64,000 nt of DNA from Microvirga sp. (GTDB taxonomy: Bacteria; Pseudomonadota; Alphaproteobacteria; Rhizobiales; Beijerinckiaceae): assembly GCF_014699075.1 (NCBI RefSeq), contig NZ_JACXAB010000002.1, positions 62,001 to 126,000 on the forward strand, given 5' to 3'. The number at the start of each line of letters is the position of its first letter. Within the stretch, counting starts at the first letter, position 1. The translations under genes and the position numbers were made by a program. Positions 16,846 through 25,254 of the stretch are shown in pieces. The notes beneath the pieces were generated by a model. That model did not search any database and was not told where the DNA came from. It saw only the letters and a list, made by a program, of their open reading frames with translations.

Positions 16846-16983
16846 AAAAAGCTGCTCCTGAAGATTCGATCACCCCTCACATGACGATTCAGGGTTCTTT
16901 AGGGGGAGGGGCGGAAATTTCCCTGCGTCCTTGCTTGCCTTTTCGCAATTCCTGTGCTTCGTAAAGTTGTTCTCAAATCACAA

Positions 16984-16997
16984 TTCGTGTTCACGAA
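16984..16997. promoter_or_regulatory. Perfect palindrome, possible operator
   Basis: TTCGTGTTCACGAA is a perfect 6-bp inverted repeat with a 2-base centre. It lies 163 bases upstream of the HTH gene at 17160. Its half site resembles the AACACGAAT elements near tad genes. The HTH protein itself is one candidate binder. Confidence 0.45.
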
Positions 16998-17037
16998 ATG
17001 GGAACAAGGGCAGATAATCACGTGTCAGATGCAGACC

Positions 17038-17078
17038 GGAGGCGGATGGCCTCAGGTCGGCAACCTGAAGCGGCCTCC
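17038..17078 (+). other. Two-part RNA hairpin in the leader of the HTH gene
   Basis: GGAGGC/GCCTCC and, inside it, TCAGGT/ACCTGA form a long stem with a 5-base loop, about 80 bases upstream of the 17160 start. No T run follows it, so a regulatory leader structure is more likely than a terminator. Confidence 0.4.
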
Positions 17079-17159
17079 TCGCCTCACGGGTTGGAGGGGT
17101 GATGCTCAACCCTGGGTCAAGCGAGTTTTACGGTCTGTGTTTGTATTGAGGGGTAACGG

Positions 17160-18080
17160 ATGAGCCGCCAGTCATTTTCGGAAGATGACTTCTCGGAGAG
17201 CATGACGCTCCAGAACGTGAGTGCCAATCTCGAGACCATCAAGCGGATGAAGGGATGGTCGGTAACGGAGATGTCGAAGCATATCGGCATCAGCGACCGG
17301 CACCTGGACAGCCTGCTTAAGATGACGTCGAACGTAACCGTCCTGGTGCTTGAGAAGATCGCCGACGGGCTCGGGATTCCTTTCCTGCGCCTCGTGGGCA
17401 CGCGGATCGTGGTCAAGGGTCACCAGGCTGGCGCAGATTTCCTGAGGGAACTGCGTAAGGAAACGTGGGAAATCAGCAGCGAGGATGCTCCGGCCCCGCC
17501 TGTCCGGCCGTCGAAGGCTGTAGACACCCGCAAGGGGGCGAAAGTCGCGAGGGCCTCTGAGGCGGCTGAGGCTCCAACTGGCCTCGAAGGGATCCTGCAG
17601 CGGATCGTCGAGGTCCAGGATCGGCTGGCCCAAGACAATAGTCAGACCAACGCAAAGGTCGACAGGCTTTCAACTCAGGTTGAGAACTTGGTGAGCGCAG
17701 TCAAAGGCGGAAGTGGGGAAGCCGCTTCCGGTGCGGGAGCCAAGAGGGGTCCCAAAGGTCCGCGGAAAGCCAGGACCGAACGGGACAGCGCTACGGCATC
17801 GACTGGAAAGGGCGGTCGGGGCGGAGCTGCACGTTCAGTTGCCGGAGCGACCAGCTCAGTAACGGGCGAAGCCTCGAGCGCGAAGGATGCTGAGGGTGAC
17901 CTGTTCGACCGCAGCGCGCCCGCGCCCGCGAAGCGTCGTGGCCGCCCCCCGAATGCGGAAAGAACAAGTGAGTCTGGCCGAGAGGCTGCTCTCAAATCGC
18001 GCGGCACCGAGAGCGTGAAAAAATCGAAGGCCCCGAAAGGGGCAGGGGCCCCAAAGCGGGCCTACAACGGGAAGAAATAA
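17160..18080 (+). CDS. HTH-domain protein with AT-hook-like basic tail
   Basis: A 306-aa protein. Residues about 14-80 form a Cro/C1-type helix-turn-helix (SANLETIKRMKGWSVTEMSKHIGISDRHLDSLLKM). A short coiled region follows (about 135-180), then a 120-residue tail rich in Lys, Arg, Ala, Gly and Ser with GPKGPRK and an AT-hook-like RRGRPPN. The tail resembles histone H1-like and AT-hook DNA-binding segments. The ATG at 17160 follows a purine-rich GAGGGG. It is transcribed away from repC and could control replication genes or organise plasmid DNA; this is inference. A terminator follows at 18086. Confidence 0.7.
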   Translation: MSRQSFSEDDFSESMTLQNVSANLETIKRMKGWSVTEMSKHIGISDRHLDSLLKMTSNVTVLVLEKIADGLGIPFLRLVGTRIVVKGHQAGADFLRELRKETWEISSEDAPAPPVRPSKAVDTRKGAKVARASEAAEAPTGLEGILQRIVEVQDRLAQDNSQTNAKVDRLSTQVENLVSAVKGGSGEAASGAGAKRGPKGPRKARTERDSATASTGKGGRGGAARSVAGATSSVTGEASSAKDAEGDLFDRSAPAPAKRRGRPPNAERTSESGREAALKSRGTESVKKSKAPKGAGAPKRAYNGKK

Positions 18081-18085
18081 AAAAA

Positions 18086-18107
18086 GGCCCGCTCTGAGAG
18101 CGGGCCT
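18086..18107 (+). terminator. Bidirectional terminator after the HTH gene
   Basis: GGCCCGCTCT and AGAGCGGGCC pair closely, flanked by A-rich sequence on the left and TTT on the right, so it can serve both this gene and the convergent small membrane gene at 18146-18388. Confidence 0.85.
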
Positions 18108-18145
18108 TTCCATTTCAGAGGAGGGTGGTTGTTCTGCCCTCGGGA

Positions 18146-18388
18146 TCAGAACACCATGGTCAGCACATAGACGATCGCCAAAAAGGCAGCGACGAACGCG
18201 CCGATCTTCACGACCGTCCAGCCGAAAACAATGGCCATCCTGATGGCGCCGAGGACCAGAACAACCCCAAGGACGCCAAACGGGCCGTTTTCGTAAACCC
18301 ACATGATCATCGCATAAGCGAGCCAGATGAAGGCGACGGTGGGAGCAAGGGCCTTTAGCTCGACCCGGAGAGCTTCCTTGAGAGTCAT
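18146..18388 (-). CDS. Small membrane protein, 80 aa
   Basis: Two or three hydrophobic segments (about 15-35, 38-55 and 58-80) cover most of the protein, which has a short charged N-terminus (MTLKEALRVELKA). It is probably an inner membrane protein. The family is not recognised. It converges on the HTH gene and shares its terminator. Many plasmid backbones carry such small membrane proteins. Confidence 0.6.
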   Translation of the reverse strand: MTLKEALRVELKALAPTVAFIWLAYAMIMWVYENGPFGVLGVVLVLGAIRMAIVFGWTVVKIGAFVAAFLAIVYVLTMVF

Positions 18389-18600
18389 GGCAGGATCCGT
18401 TTCTTATTCTTTTTATTGGATCCAGCGCGGTTATGTCTAGGCTAGCGTCTAGTCCGTGCTGGTTCTTATTTTTGTTCTTGGCACGGCCGCTTCAGCTGCC
18501 GCATTTTTTGGGGATTTTGGTTTCTCCCCTTTCACACTCCGAAAACCCAGAGCGTCAACAAGGATTTCCCGGGGCGGTCGAAACCGGCCCGGGTCAGCGT

Positions 18601-19176
18601 TCACCAGGGCATCCCGAAATAAACATCGAGCTGCCCTGCACTCCCCTCCTTATCTTTATCCGATCTTCCCTCGACATTAGACGGAGCGGCTGGTGAGACC
18701 CGGTGGGGAGAGGTCCCAACACTGCGGACCAAGGCCTCAATCAACCTTATCTTATCGTTGGCAAGATCGCCTGAGCTCGGGACGATGACGATCCTGCGAA
18801 CCGGCCTGCCAATGATGGTGTCTCCCTCCCAAACGGATTGAGCCGCGGACTGGACCGAGAGTGGCGATCCTGGATTTGTCAATGTCACCGGCGGAAGACC
18901 ATTCCGAACAGACAAGCGATCGGTGTCGATGACGGCTCCTAAAATAGAGTGTGCCGACCCCAGATCATCCAGCCCCCTGACCTCAATGACGTCAGTTGAT
19001 GAAACAGGATTGCGGCAGCGGTCCGCGTCCGATGGATGAAGGGCACGGCATAAGGGTATTCCATACCGCTGTAATATGACGCGCAACTGAACCTGGAGAT
19101 CTGGTTCGACCAGGCGAAAGGGAAGCGTGACTTCCGTGCTGGCGGAACGGGACGCTGAGCCGATCCACATTATCAT
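18601..19176 (-). CDS. Hypothetical exported protein
   Basis: The frame is open from 19317, but the first about 45 residues overlap the divergent gene at 19295, so a start near ATG 19176 is more likely. A strong AAGGAGG lies on the minus strand at 19207-19213, about 29 bases before that ATG, which is too far for normal spacing; the true start is therefore uncertain. The product is soluble with a possible short signal (IMWIGSASRSA), followed by about 175 residues with several beta segments and a DNDKIRLIEALVR-like helix. No family was recognised. An intergenic GAATTACG element lies on the same strand at 19237-19244. Confidence 0.5.
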   Translation of the reverse strand: MIMWIGSASRSASTEVTLPFRLVEPDLQVQLRVILQRYGIPLCRALHPSDADRCRNPVSSTDVIEVRGLDDLGSAHSILGAVIDTDRLSVRNGLPPVTLTNPGSPLSVQSAAQSVWEGDTIIGRPVRRIVIVPSSGDLANDKIRLIEALVRSVGTSPHRVSPAAPSNVEGRSDKDKEGSAGQLDVYFGMPW

Positions 19177-19294
19177 AGCAATGCGAATTATACGGGAGTA
19201 TTTTACCTCCTTAAGTCGCCGTCCGATTTCTCGAATCGTAATTCGGGCCGTCGGCCAGGCGGCAACCAGCTGTGAGAATGTTCCGGAGGCTTTC

Positions 19295-19675
19295 ATGGAA
19301 AAGGGCGCGATGTCCAATCTTCAACCCGATAGTAGCGAAAAGGCATCAAAGCCAAAAGGCCTTCTGGACTCGTTGACGGACGCAGCCGCCGATCTGGGCA
19401 AGCAGGCGGTCAACGGAGCAATGGATCTGGTGACGCCGGATGGTCTCAACGCTTTTTCCGGCCGCATGCGGCTACATGGGGAAAACGGGACTGCTCCAGC
19501 GAGCTTGAAAGATGTCGACGGGGTCCTGTCCAAAGCAGGATCCAAGGGACTGGATGCCTTGATGGGTCCGCGCTTCGAGCAGCAGGCCCTGCGGGGCGCC
19601 GAGGAGATCTTCTCCCGCGGAGCGAACGGCCGAGATCGTACTAGGGCACGGGATGGTCATGAAATCGGCGGTTAA
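19295..19675 (+). CDS. Hypothetical protein, 126 aa
   Basis: The start ATG at 19295 is preceded by GGAGG at a 7-base spacing; upstream in-frame starts would overlap the divergent gene. The protein is soluble and helical, with Ala, Asp and Gly (LLDSLTDAAADLGKQAVNGAMDLV) and a charged C-terminus. The family is not recognised. It lies 29 bases upstream of the 1024-aa membrane protein, so they are probably co-transcribed. The element GAATTATAC (19185-19193) is upstream on the same strand. Confidence 0.6.
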   Translation: MEKGAMSNLQPDSSEKASKPKGLLDSLTDAAADLGKQAVNGAMDLVTPDGLNAFSGRMRLHGENGTAPASLKDVDGVLSKAGSKGLDALMGPRFEQQALRGAEEIFSRGANGRDRTRARDGHEIGG

Positions 19676-19704
19676 GCGCTCTCGGTTCCACCGGTGGGTG
19701 GCCC

Positions 19705-22700
19705 ATGGCGGCTAGCATGGTCAAACCAGTCTTATCAGTGCTCACCTTTCTCCCTCGCTTCGAGCAGCTACGAAGACTTTACCTCGGACTTTTGATCGGG
19801 AGTGTAACAGCCCCTGCGCTCATCCTGTCGCTAGGCTGGCTCTTGGGTACTGTTTTCGCGGTGCTGCTGGTGGCTATCGCGGATCGCTGGCTGTGCTCCG
19901 GACGAGCCTTCGGGCTCTGGTCGGCCGCTGCCCTCATTGTTTGGTCGCTTGCGGTGCAGGCTTCGGAATCAGCGTTGCCAGTGGATCATGCTTTCTGGCT
20001 GAGCCTTCTGGAGCAGTGGAATCGTGACGACGCAATCACGCACGAGGGCCTAGCCGGTTTGCTGGCTGCTCCGGCCGTCTGGCTTGGGTTCGCAGGTCCA
20101 GCGGGAAAAGCGTTCGTGGCACTTTCTAAGCGGGCTGGGGGGCTGGTGGTCGAAGGTTTGATCTACCTGGCCGCAAGCACGACCGCTGTCGTCAGCCTGA
20201 ACGTGCTGGGCGCACCCCTCGAAATCACAGCCGTCATTGTTTTCTTCAGCGGGATTATAGGTCTGATGTACACATATCTTAAAAGTAAGGTTCTTGGCCG
20301 CCTTACCACTATTGACGATAAAATCGAGGCATTCGAGGCGCGTCAGGAGGGAAGCAGTCTCCGAGGCGTTAATGTTCTTGCGCTCGGCCAAAGCGGGAGG
20401 CCGAAGGCTTTTGACTTCAGCGAGGACGAGAACGGGGCAGAAACTGCTCCAGCTCCGGTCGCCCCGCCCCAGCCCGTTGTAACTCCGGTCCCCCATGTAG
20501 CTCCCGCGAGCGTCGCTCCGGCTGTGGCGCATGAGACGGAGGACCTCACACCTGACCCAAGCGTGTGGGATGGGGTTGAGGATGAGGAGGGCGACGGAGC
20601 TGCACCTTACACGTCCGACCTGCCGCAGGATTTCGCGTTCAGCGACGAATTCTATGCAAGTGACACGACAACGGCCGCCTCAAGTGAAGAGGGTGATCAA
20701 GGGGAGATTGAGACGGTGGAACTGGGTGCGGATATGGGTGTCGATGAAGAGGATCGCCGGACTGCCTACATGGAGGCCCGAAAACTGGTCGAAGCCTATC
20801 ACCTGTTGGTCGAGCAGGCTGCCACGAGCGATGATCCAGTGTCCGTCCGGGAGGCCGTGAGCACTCTGGCGGATATGATCACTAATACGACCCAGTTGTC
20901 CCGCGACTGCCTGAGCGAAATGGAGCATCCGGACGTTATTGATGAGTGGCTACTGGCGGGAATCCTTGACGAGGAAGTCGACATCGAGCGGGTGATCTAT
21001 GAGCATTTCATGAGCCCGTCCGTGGAAAGTGACGAGTTCGCGATCCCGGCATTAGATGGCGAGGAGGAGCAGGCGCCACCCCAGCCAACGGTCACGGCTT
21101 CAATGGAATGGGAGATTGCTCCCTCGGTTGTGCTTCCCACCTCCCTACAGGAAGAGGCCAAACCAGAGGCGGAGCCAGAGCCTGTACTTGTTTCAGCTCC
21201 CGTCGAAGCTGCTCAGCCAGACGTGGAGCAAAGGGCGGCCCCAACGCCGTTCGCGGATGCGGAACTGACTGAGGACGAGAAGAGCCTTCTGGACTCTATC
21301 CTTGAGGATCAGGACCTCCTCGAGAACGGACTACGCGCAATCGCGGCCTACGATTTCAAGCCCAAGGCCCTTAGCCTCCTGAGCGGCCGGGTCGGAGCAC
21401 TGCTTCGGGCTAGGTGGAGCGAGGTTCTGGCCGATGTGCGACTCCAGAGGGTGTTCATGACGGTTCTGGAGAGGGTTGAGGACGACCTGTTTGAGAGGGT
21501 GGGAGCTCGCCGTGCGACCTGTTCTGTCAGGTTTACCACAGCGCTTGTTCCCGAAGAGACCGAGACGTTCCTCCTGGAGATCGGCGAGAAGCTCAAAGCG
21601 GGGGTTCAGACGCGGGAGGATTATGAGCACCTGCTCGCCTGCCGCGATCGGGTGGAGAGCCTGTCCGAGGCCTTCGGCGATGTCGTTGATGACCTTAAGG
21701 ATCTGGGCCAGCAGTTCCGCAACGAGCTCGATGCGTCAGGCAGAGTGTATGCGGAACCTCTCACCGCTGTGGTGACGGAGTTGACGGGCGTTCAGGCGAT
21801 TGATGCCAACTCGATCAAGCGGGGAATGGGGCATGTTCTGGCTTCCGGTCTCGACCAGCACGATCGGGACCTGCTCGACGGCTTTATCGCCGTGGCAAAA
21901 ACCGTCAAATCCCTGGAGCAAAGGGTGATCATGGAGGCCATGCGCCGGCAGACTGATGTCTCAATCCATCCGCTCTATGACACGGTCATGCTGCTCAAGC
22001 AGGAAGCGCTGGCCCGAGCCCGGGCGCTGCAAGACAGGGTGACCATTTCTGGGGGCGGTGAGACACGTCTCAAGAACATGCTGCTTTCGGGAGGCGAGGA
22101 CGCGGCCGAGGTCTTTGGCAAGATCCTCGGTTCGGCTCAGGAGGTGGAGAACTACCGGATTGACGGAAAATCCAAGAACGCCCTCCTGGCGAGCCTGGAA
22201 TCACAGATGGCTGCTCTCAAGAGGCTGACAAGCGAACATGAGGTTGAGAAGCGGGAACTGCTAAACCAGTCAGCCGCCAATCTAACCAGTGACAGCATTG
22301 AGGCCCACATCAATCTTTTGGCGGAAGTCTTCTCGGCCAGAAAGAGTGCGGGCAACCACAATATGGTGGTGGACGCCGACACGGTGCTGATCCGCCTCAA
22401 GAAAGGTCCGGCTCAGGCGCTCTACCGGAGCAAGGACACAGCCTTCGTGTTCTGCTTCATCTACGGCCAGAACCGGAATGACTGGTATATCAAGGATGCC
22501 GAGCAACTGATCTGCAAGTCCACGTCACTGAGTGTCTCGTTGAGACAAGCACGGGCTCAGGTTGGCGATCTCCCCGAGGTGCAGGACCTGCAAATTAAAA
22601 TGCGGTTCATTCTCGTCCACGGAAATGTGGAATCCGGGATGGGCATGGCATTCTCGGCAAAGCAGGCGCTTGAACGCCCGGATACGCTCCTCAGGTCGAG

Positions 22701-22779
22701 CGAGCTGGACCGAGGCCTGGAGCGACTGCAGGCGAACGACGATGTTGGCACGCCAGTGGCGATTGCGGCGAATGCCTGA
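19705..22779 (+). CDS. Large membrane protein with acidic linker and helical domain, 1024 aa
   Basis: Not recognised. The first about 195 residues contain five or six hydrophobic helices (for example LGLLIGSVTAPALILSLGWLL and ITAVIVFFSGIIGLMYTYL). Residues about 240-510 are acidic, proline-rich and low in complexity. The rest, about 520-1024, is a charged helical region with likely coiled coils (KNALLASLESQMAALKRL) and a more globular end. It seems to be an inner membrane anchor with a large cytoplasmic part. No Walker or peptidase motif was found. It overlaps the following zinc-finger-like gene by eight bases (ATGCCTGA), implying coupled translation. Large proteins like this often belong to transfer or partition systems, but nothing here proves that. 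Confidence 0.65.
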   Translation: MAASMVKPVLSVLTFLPRFEQLRRLYLGLLIGSVTAPALILSLGWLLGTVFAVLLVAIADRWLCSGRAFGLWSAAALIVWSLAVQASESALPVDHAFWLSLLEQWNRDDAITHEGLAGLLAAPAVWLGFAGPAGKAFVALSKRAGGLVVEGLIYLAASTTAVVSLNVLGAPLEITAVIVFFSGIIGLMYTYLKSKVLGRLTTIDDKIEAFEARQEGSSLRGVNVLALGQSGRPKAFDFSEDENGAETAPAPVAPPQPVVTPVPHVAPASVAPAVAHETEDLTPDPSVWDGVEDEEGDGAAPYTSDLPQDFAFSDEFYASDTTTAASSEEGDQGEIETVELGADMGVDEEDRRTAYMEARKLVEAYHLLVEQAATSDDPVSVREAVSTLADMITNTTQLSRDCLSEMEHPDVIDEWLLAGILDEEVDIERVIYEHFMSPSVESDEFAIPALDGEEEQAPPQPTVTASMEWEIAPSVVLPTSLQEEAKPEAEPEPVLVSAPVEAAQPDVEQRAAPTPFADAELTEDEKSLLDSILEDQDLLENGLRAIAAYDFKPKALSLLSGRVGALLRARWSEVLADVRLQRVFMTVLERVEDDLFERVGARRATCSVRFTTALVPEETETFLLEIGEKLKAGVQTREDYEHLLACRDRVESLSEAFGDVVDDLKDLGQQFRNELDASGRVYAEPLTAVVTELTGVQAIDANSIKRGMGHVLASGLDQHDRDLLDGFIAVAKTVKSLEQRVIMEAMRRQTDVSIHPLYDTVMLLKQEALARARALQDRVTISGGGETRLKNMLLSGGEDAAEVFGKILGSAQEVENYRIDGKSKNALLASLESQMAALKRLTSEHEVEKRELLNQSAANLTSDSIEAHINLLAEVFSARKSAGNHNMVVDADTVLIRLKKGPAQALYRSKDTAFVFCFIYGQNRNDWYIKDAEQLICKSTSLSVSLRQARAQVGDLPEVQDLQIKMRFILVHGNVESGMGMAFSAKQALERPDTLLRSSELDRGLERLQANDDVGTPVAIAANA

Positions 22780-23056
22780 CATTGGGGGCAAGGCGGTCGG
22801 CCGAGAGGCCGACCGTATTCTGTGCTGCGTTCCTCATTGCCGTCGCACGGTGAGCAAGGCAAAGGCGGACGAGAAGCGATGGGATGAATGGATGTGCGCC
22901 GTGCACTGGAGGGAGATCCCTATCCGGCTCCGCAACGTTCACCTGCGCATCCTCCGTCAGGCAAGGCAGGGGAGGGCCGTTACGAAAGTCAGAGCAGACC
23001 GGATCTGGTCGCGCGTAAGGCGTCACGCGATCGAGCGCGCCGGTGGTTTGTGCTGA
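22772..23056 (+). CDS. Small zinc-finger-like protein, 94 aa
   Basis: Starts inside the end of the 1024-aa gene. The sequence has CCVPHCRR and, after 18 residues, WMCAVHWREIP followed by a basic helix. This C-x3-C ... C-x2-H pattern resembles small zinc-binding proteins found in phages and plasmids. The basic helix suggests nucleic acid binding. Function unknown. Confidence 0.5.
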   Translation: MPDIGGKAVGREADRILCCVPHCRRTVSKAKADEKRWDEWMCAVHWREIPIRLRNVHLRILRQARQGRAVTKVRADRIWSRVRRHAIERAGGLC

Positions 23057-23110
23057 ACAAAGGGCTCCACGTGACCGACAACGAACTGTCAAGAGAATTA
23101 AACTGCGCTT

Positions 23111-23140
23111 TTGGCAATTGTAATTCTAATTTCTTATGCT
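23111..23140 (+). promoter_or_regulatory. Sigma70-like promoter of the 23265 gene
   Basis: TTGGCA (23111-23116) and TATGCT (23135-23140) are 18 bases apart. GAATTAAAC lies just upstream (23095-23103). The leader that follows contains a perfect 7-bp hairpin, GCTCGTC/GACGAGC (23152-23168). Confidence 0.5.
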
Positions 23141-23264
23141 ACGCTTCCCTTGCTCGTCACTGACGAGCGCGCTTGTACGCCTGGTGTGGAGGTTCGTCCG
23201 CTGGGTGCGTCCTGCGCAACATACCGGGCCAGATGCTCGGTTCTAGCCGAAAAGGTGTCCAGCA

Positions 23265-23852
23265 ATGGCTGACAACCAGAACACGGAAGTGAAGAAGCTG
23301 ACGGTTTCCGAGATCCTCGAAGGTGCGACCTCGCACGCTGCGCTGATGTCGGACCGTAATCCGGAAGGCCTCGAGGGGCGGAAAGCTGTGGCGAAAGCCA
23401 TCAGCGAGAAGCTCGACTATCAGCGGGACTTTAAGGGTGCTGCTGGCGTGAAGGGTCTTGCGGGTTTCCAGTCGGTCATGACCAAGGAGGGTGACCTCAA
23501 GCTGCATTACGCGAAGTCCGAAGTGGAGCTGGCCAAACAGCTTCAGGATCGGAGCGTTCCTGAAGGGGTGAAGCCCACCTCGAAGGTTCGTTTCCTGGCC
23601 TTCAACATGAATGCAGCGGTCAATCGCACGGAAAGCAAGGCCGGCAAGGATGCTGTCCAGGATAAGGACGGTGTCGTGTATTTCGACGCGAAGGTTCTTC
23701 AGGAGAACGTCAAGGTTCTCACGAAGGCCCCGCAGCGGGATGCGATGGCCTCTGCTCTGCAGGATGCGATCGACTCGACCAGGCTCAAGTTCGCTGAGAT
23801 CCAAGCTCTCCAGCGTTCGCAGCAGCAGTCCAAGCAAGGCATGGCCGCCTAA
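23265..23852 (+). CDS. Hypothetical protein, 195 aa
   Basis: Not recognised. A soluble, highly charged and helical protein with no signal or membrane segment. The centre contains a VRFLAFNMNAAVNR segment followed by a long Gln/Lys/Ala-rich C-terminal helix (residues about 155-190). It has a plausible promoter, a hairpin in its long leader and its own terminator, so it is expressed alone. These signals suggest an abundant small plasmid protein; the role is unknown. Confidence 0.65.
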   Translation: MADNQNTEVKKLTVSEILEGATSHAALMSDRNPEGLEGRKAVAKAISEKLDYQRDFKGAAGVKGLAGFQSVMTKEGDLKLHYAKSEVELAKQLQDRSVPEGVKPTSKVRFLAFNMNAAVNRTESKAGKDAVQDKDGVVYFDAKVLQENVKVLTKAPQRDAMASALQDAIDSTRLKFAEIQALQRSQQQSKQGMAA

Positions 23853-23874
23853 AAGGCTTCTCTTCCCGGCAATA

Positions 23875-23909
23875 GGGGGCGTCCAGAGAGATCTGGCGCC
23901 TCCTTTTTT
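23875..23909 (+). terminator. Rho-independent terminator of the 23265 gene
   Basis: GGGGGCGTCCAGA pairs with TCTGGCGCCTCC (with one G-U and one bulge), followed by six T. Confidence 0.75.
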
Positions 23910-23924
23910 ATTGCCCGGACGTCG

Positions 23925-24227
23925 TTAGCGGAGTTGATCAGCGCCCGTCAGGATAAGGGCAGGGCCGAAGATGGGATCGGCGGAGGAGATGCCTTGCGCG
24001 GCATAAGCCGTATCCCGAACGGCGATGGCGACATTGTTAAGGGGCAGGTTCTTCAGTGCATGATCCTCGTCAACGATCATTTGCGCGGCCTGGCCCTCGT
24101 AGTGGTCGACACCGCTCACGAACTCGATTCCAGCTGCATTCAACGCAGCGCACGCTTCATCAAGGTTCCGGGGCGCGGCTTCCAAGGGCGTTCTCTCGCC
24201 GGTCGGCTGGATAAGGAAGCAGGGCAT
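23925..24227 (-). CDS. Hypothetical protein, 100 aa
   Basis: Not recognised. A short soluble protein starting MPCFLIQPTGERTPLEAAP, with a helical region (NLDEACAALNAAGIEFV) and an acidic stretch. There is no signal peptide. It stands alone and converges on the 23265 gene. Codon use is normal for the window. Confidence 0.5.
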   Translation of the reverse strand: MPCFLIQPTGERTPLEAAPRNLDEACAALNAAGIEFVSGVDHYEGQAAQMIVDEDHALKNLPLNNVAIAVRDTAYAAQGISSADPIFGPALILTGADQLR

Positions 24228-24396
24228 GGTCTTAAGGCTCCTATGGTTGCTGTCTATGGATTAGACCAGAGTGGACGGTTTAGCAATTTGCGAGATGAAG
24301 CACTTCTTTACCGCTTTAAAGCACGGTAACACGGGTTAGAATGCAGTGTGTTTCAAGAACCGAACTTTGCACGATTCGAGAATTTGGAGAGCGTGG

Positions 24397-24813
24397 ATGT
24401 TGATGACGCCAGAAACGATGCAGGCCTTGGAAGTGAGGCGCAGCCGCCTGGTGCAGATGTTCGAAGGCTGCCTGAGCCGCCCCGATATGTATCGGATCTA
24501 TGCCACACCGCTGTCACGACATCAGAAGAGTTCGGAGATACCGAAGCACTTCTCCCTTGGAGCACTGCCTGAAGCTGCAATCGAGGGAGGGATGAACTCC
24601 GACTTCATGGCTCTTGTGCACGTGGCGTCCTCCGAGGCGGAGGAACCGTCCGATATCCGCTGCCGCCGTCTTTGGAAGGATGTCCGAGATCGCGCCCATG
24701 AGGCCGTTCTGGCGCTGCGTCAGCGGATGCATGTCGAGAGGATGGTACGTCTCGGGAGCTCACGAATTCGCGTCCCGTCACAGGCTCAGCAGGCGAGTGG
24801 AGGGCCACAATGA
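24397..24813 (+). CDS. Hypothetical protein, 138 aa
   Basis: Starts at ATG 24397, with GGAGAG seven bases before it; a second ATG two codons later is possible. It is a helical, basic protein (TMQALEVRRSRLVQMFEGCL; C-terminal RDRAHEAVLALRQRMHVERMVRL). Not recognised. It is the first gene of a four-gene operon with the ParA-like ATPase and overlaps the next gene by four bases (ATGA). It may be a DNA-binding partner of the ATPase, but no DNA-binding motif is clear. Confidence 0.55.
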   Translation: MLMTPETMQALEVRRSRLVQMFEGCLSRPDMYRIYATPLSRHQKSSEIPKHFSLGALPEAAIEGGMNSDFMALVHVASSEAEEPSDIRCRRLWKDVRDRAHEAVLALRQRMHVERMVRLGSSRIRVPSQAQQASGGPQ

Positions 24814-25211
24814 AGGCCGATGCTGTTGCCAGTGAAGTGGGTGTCAGTGTCGTCGGATCACTGTTGAGCCGGGAGTTTGCTCCCTATCCGGTGACGAACC
24901 GTGTTGAGATCCAAACCCGTGTCGATGGGCGATTCATGATTGTGCTCTTCGGTGAGTACATCCCGCTGGAGACGTTGTTAGGCGGCCGGCTTGTGCTCAC
25001 GCCATCACCCGGACGGGTGCGGATCTTTGTCCGCCACTACGTTGACGAGACGTACGACGAGGCAATCGTCCTGATCGCCGAGTGTCCCGATCCGAAGCCC
25101 GAACTCCTGGAGGTCTGCCGGGTACACGAGTTCCTCGATGTGCTGATCTACAACCAAACGAAAGATCCCCTCCAGTTCCAGAACCTCATTGCATGGGTCG
25201 ACGAAGAATAG
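24810..25211 (+). CDS. Hypothetical protein, 133 aa
   Basis: Not recognised. A soluble alpha/beta protein, with strands such as RFMIVLFGEYIPL and RVRIFVRHYV and an acidic C-terminus. It overlaps the previous gene by ATGA and lies 43 bases before the ParA-like ATPase, so it is in the same operon. Probable role in partition or plasmid maintenance, by position only. Confidence 0.55.
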   Translation: MKADAVASEVGVSVVGSLLSREFAPYPVTNRVEIQTRVDGRFMIVLFGEYIPLETLLGGRLVLTPSPGRVRIFVRHYVDETYDEAIVLIAECPDPKPELLEVCRVHEFLDVLIYNQTKDPLQFQNLIAWVDEE

Positions 25212-25254
25212 CCTACCCGGCGCGAGTAACCCCAATCACTCAGAAAGGCCTAAT

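Noticed and set aside
16954..17163. 69-aa plus-strand frame ending at the HTH gene start
   Set aside because: It runs through the palindrome and leader hairpin, and is more likely untranslated leader.
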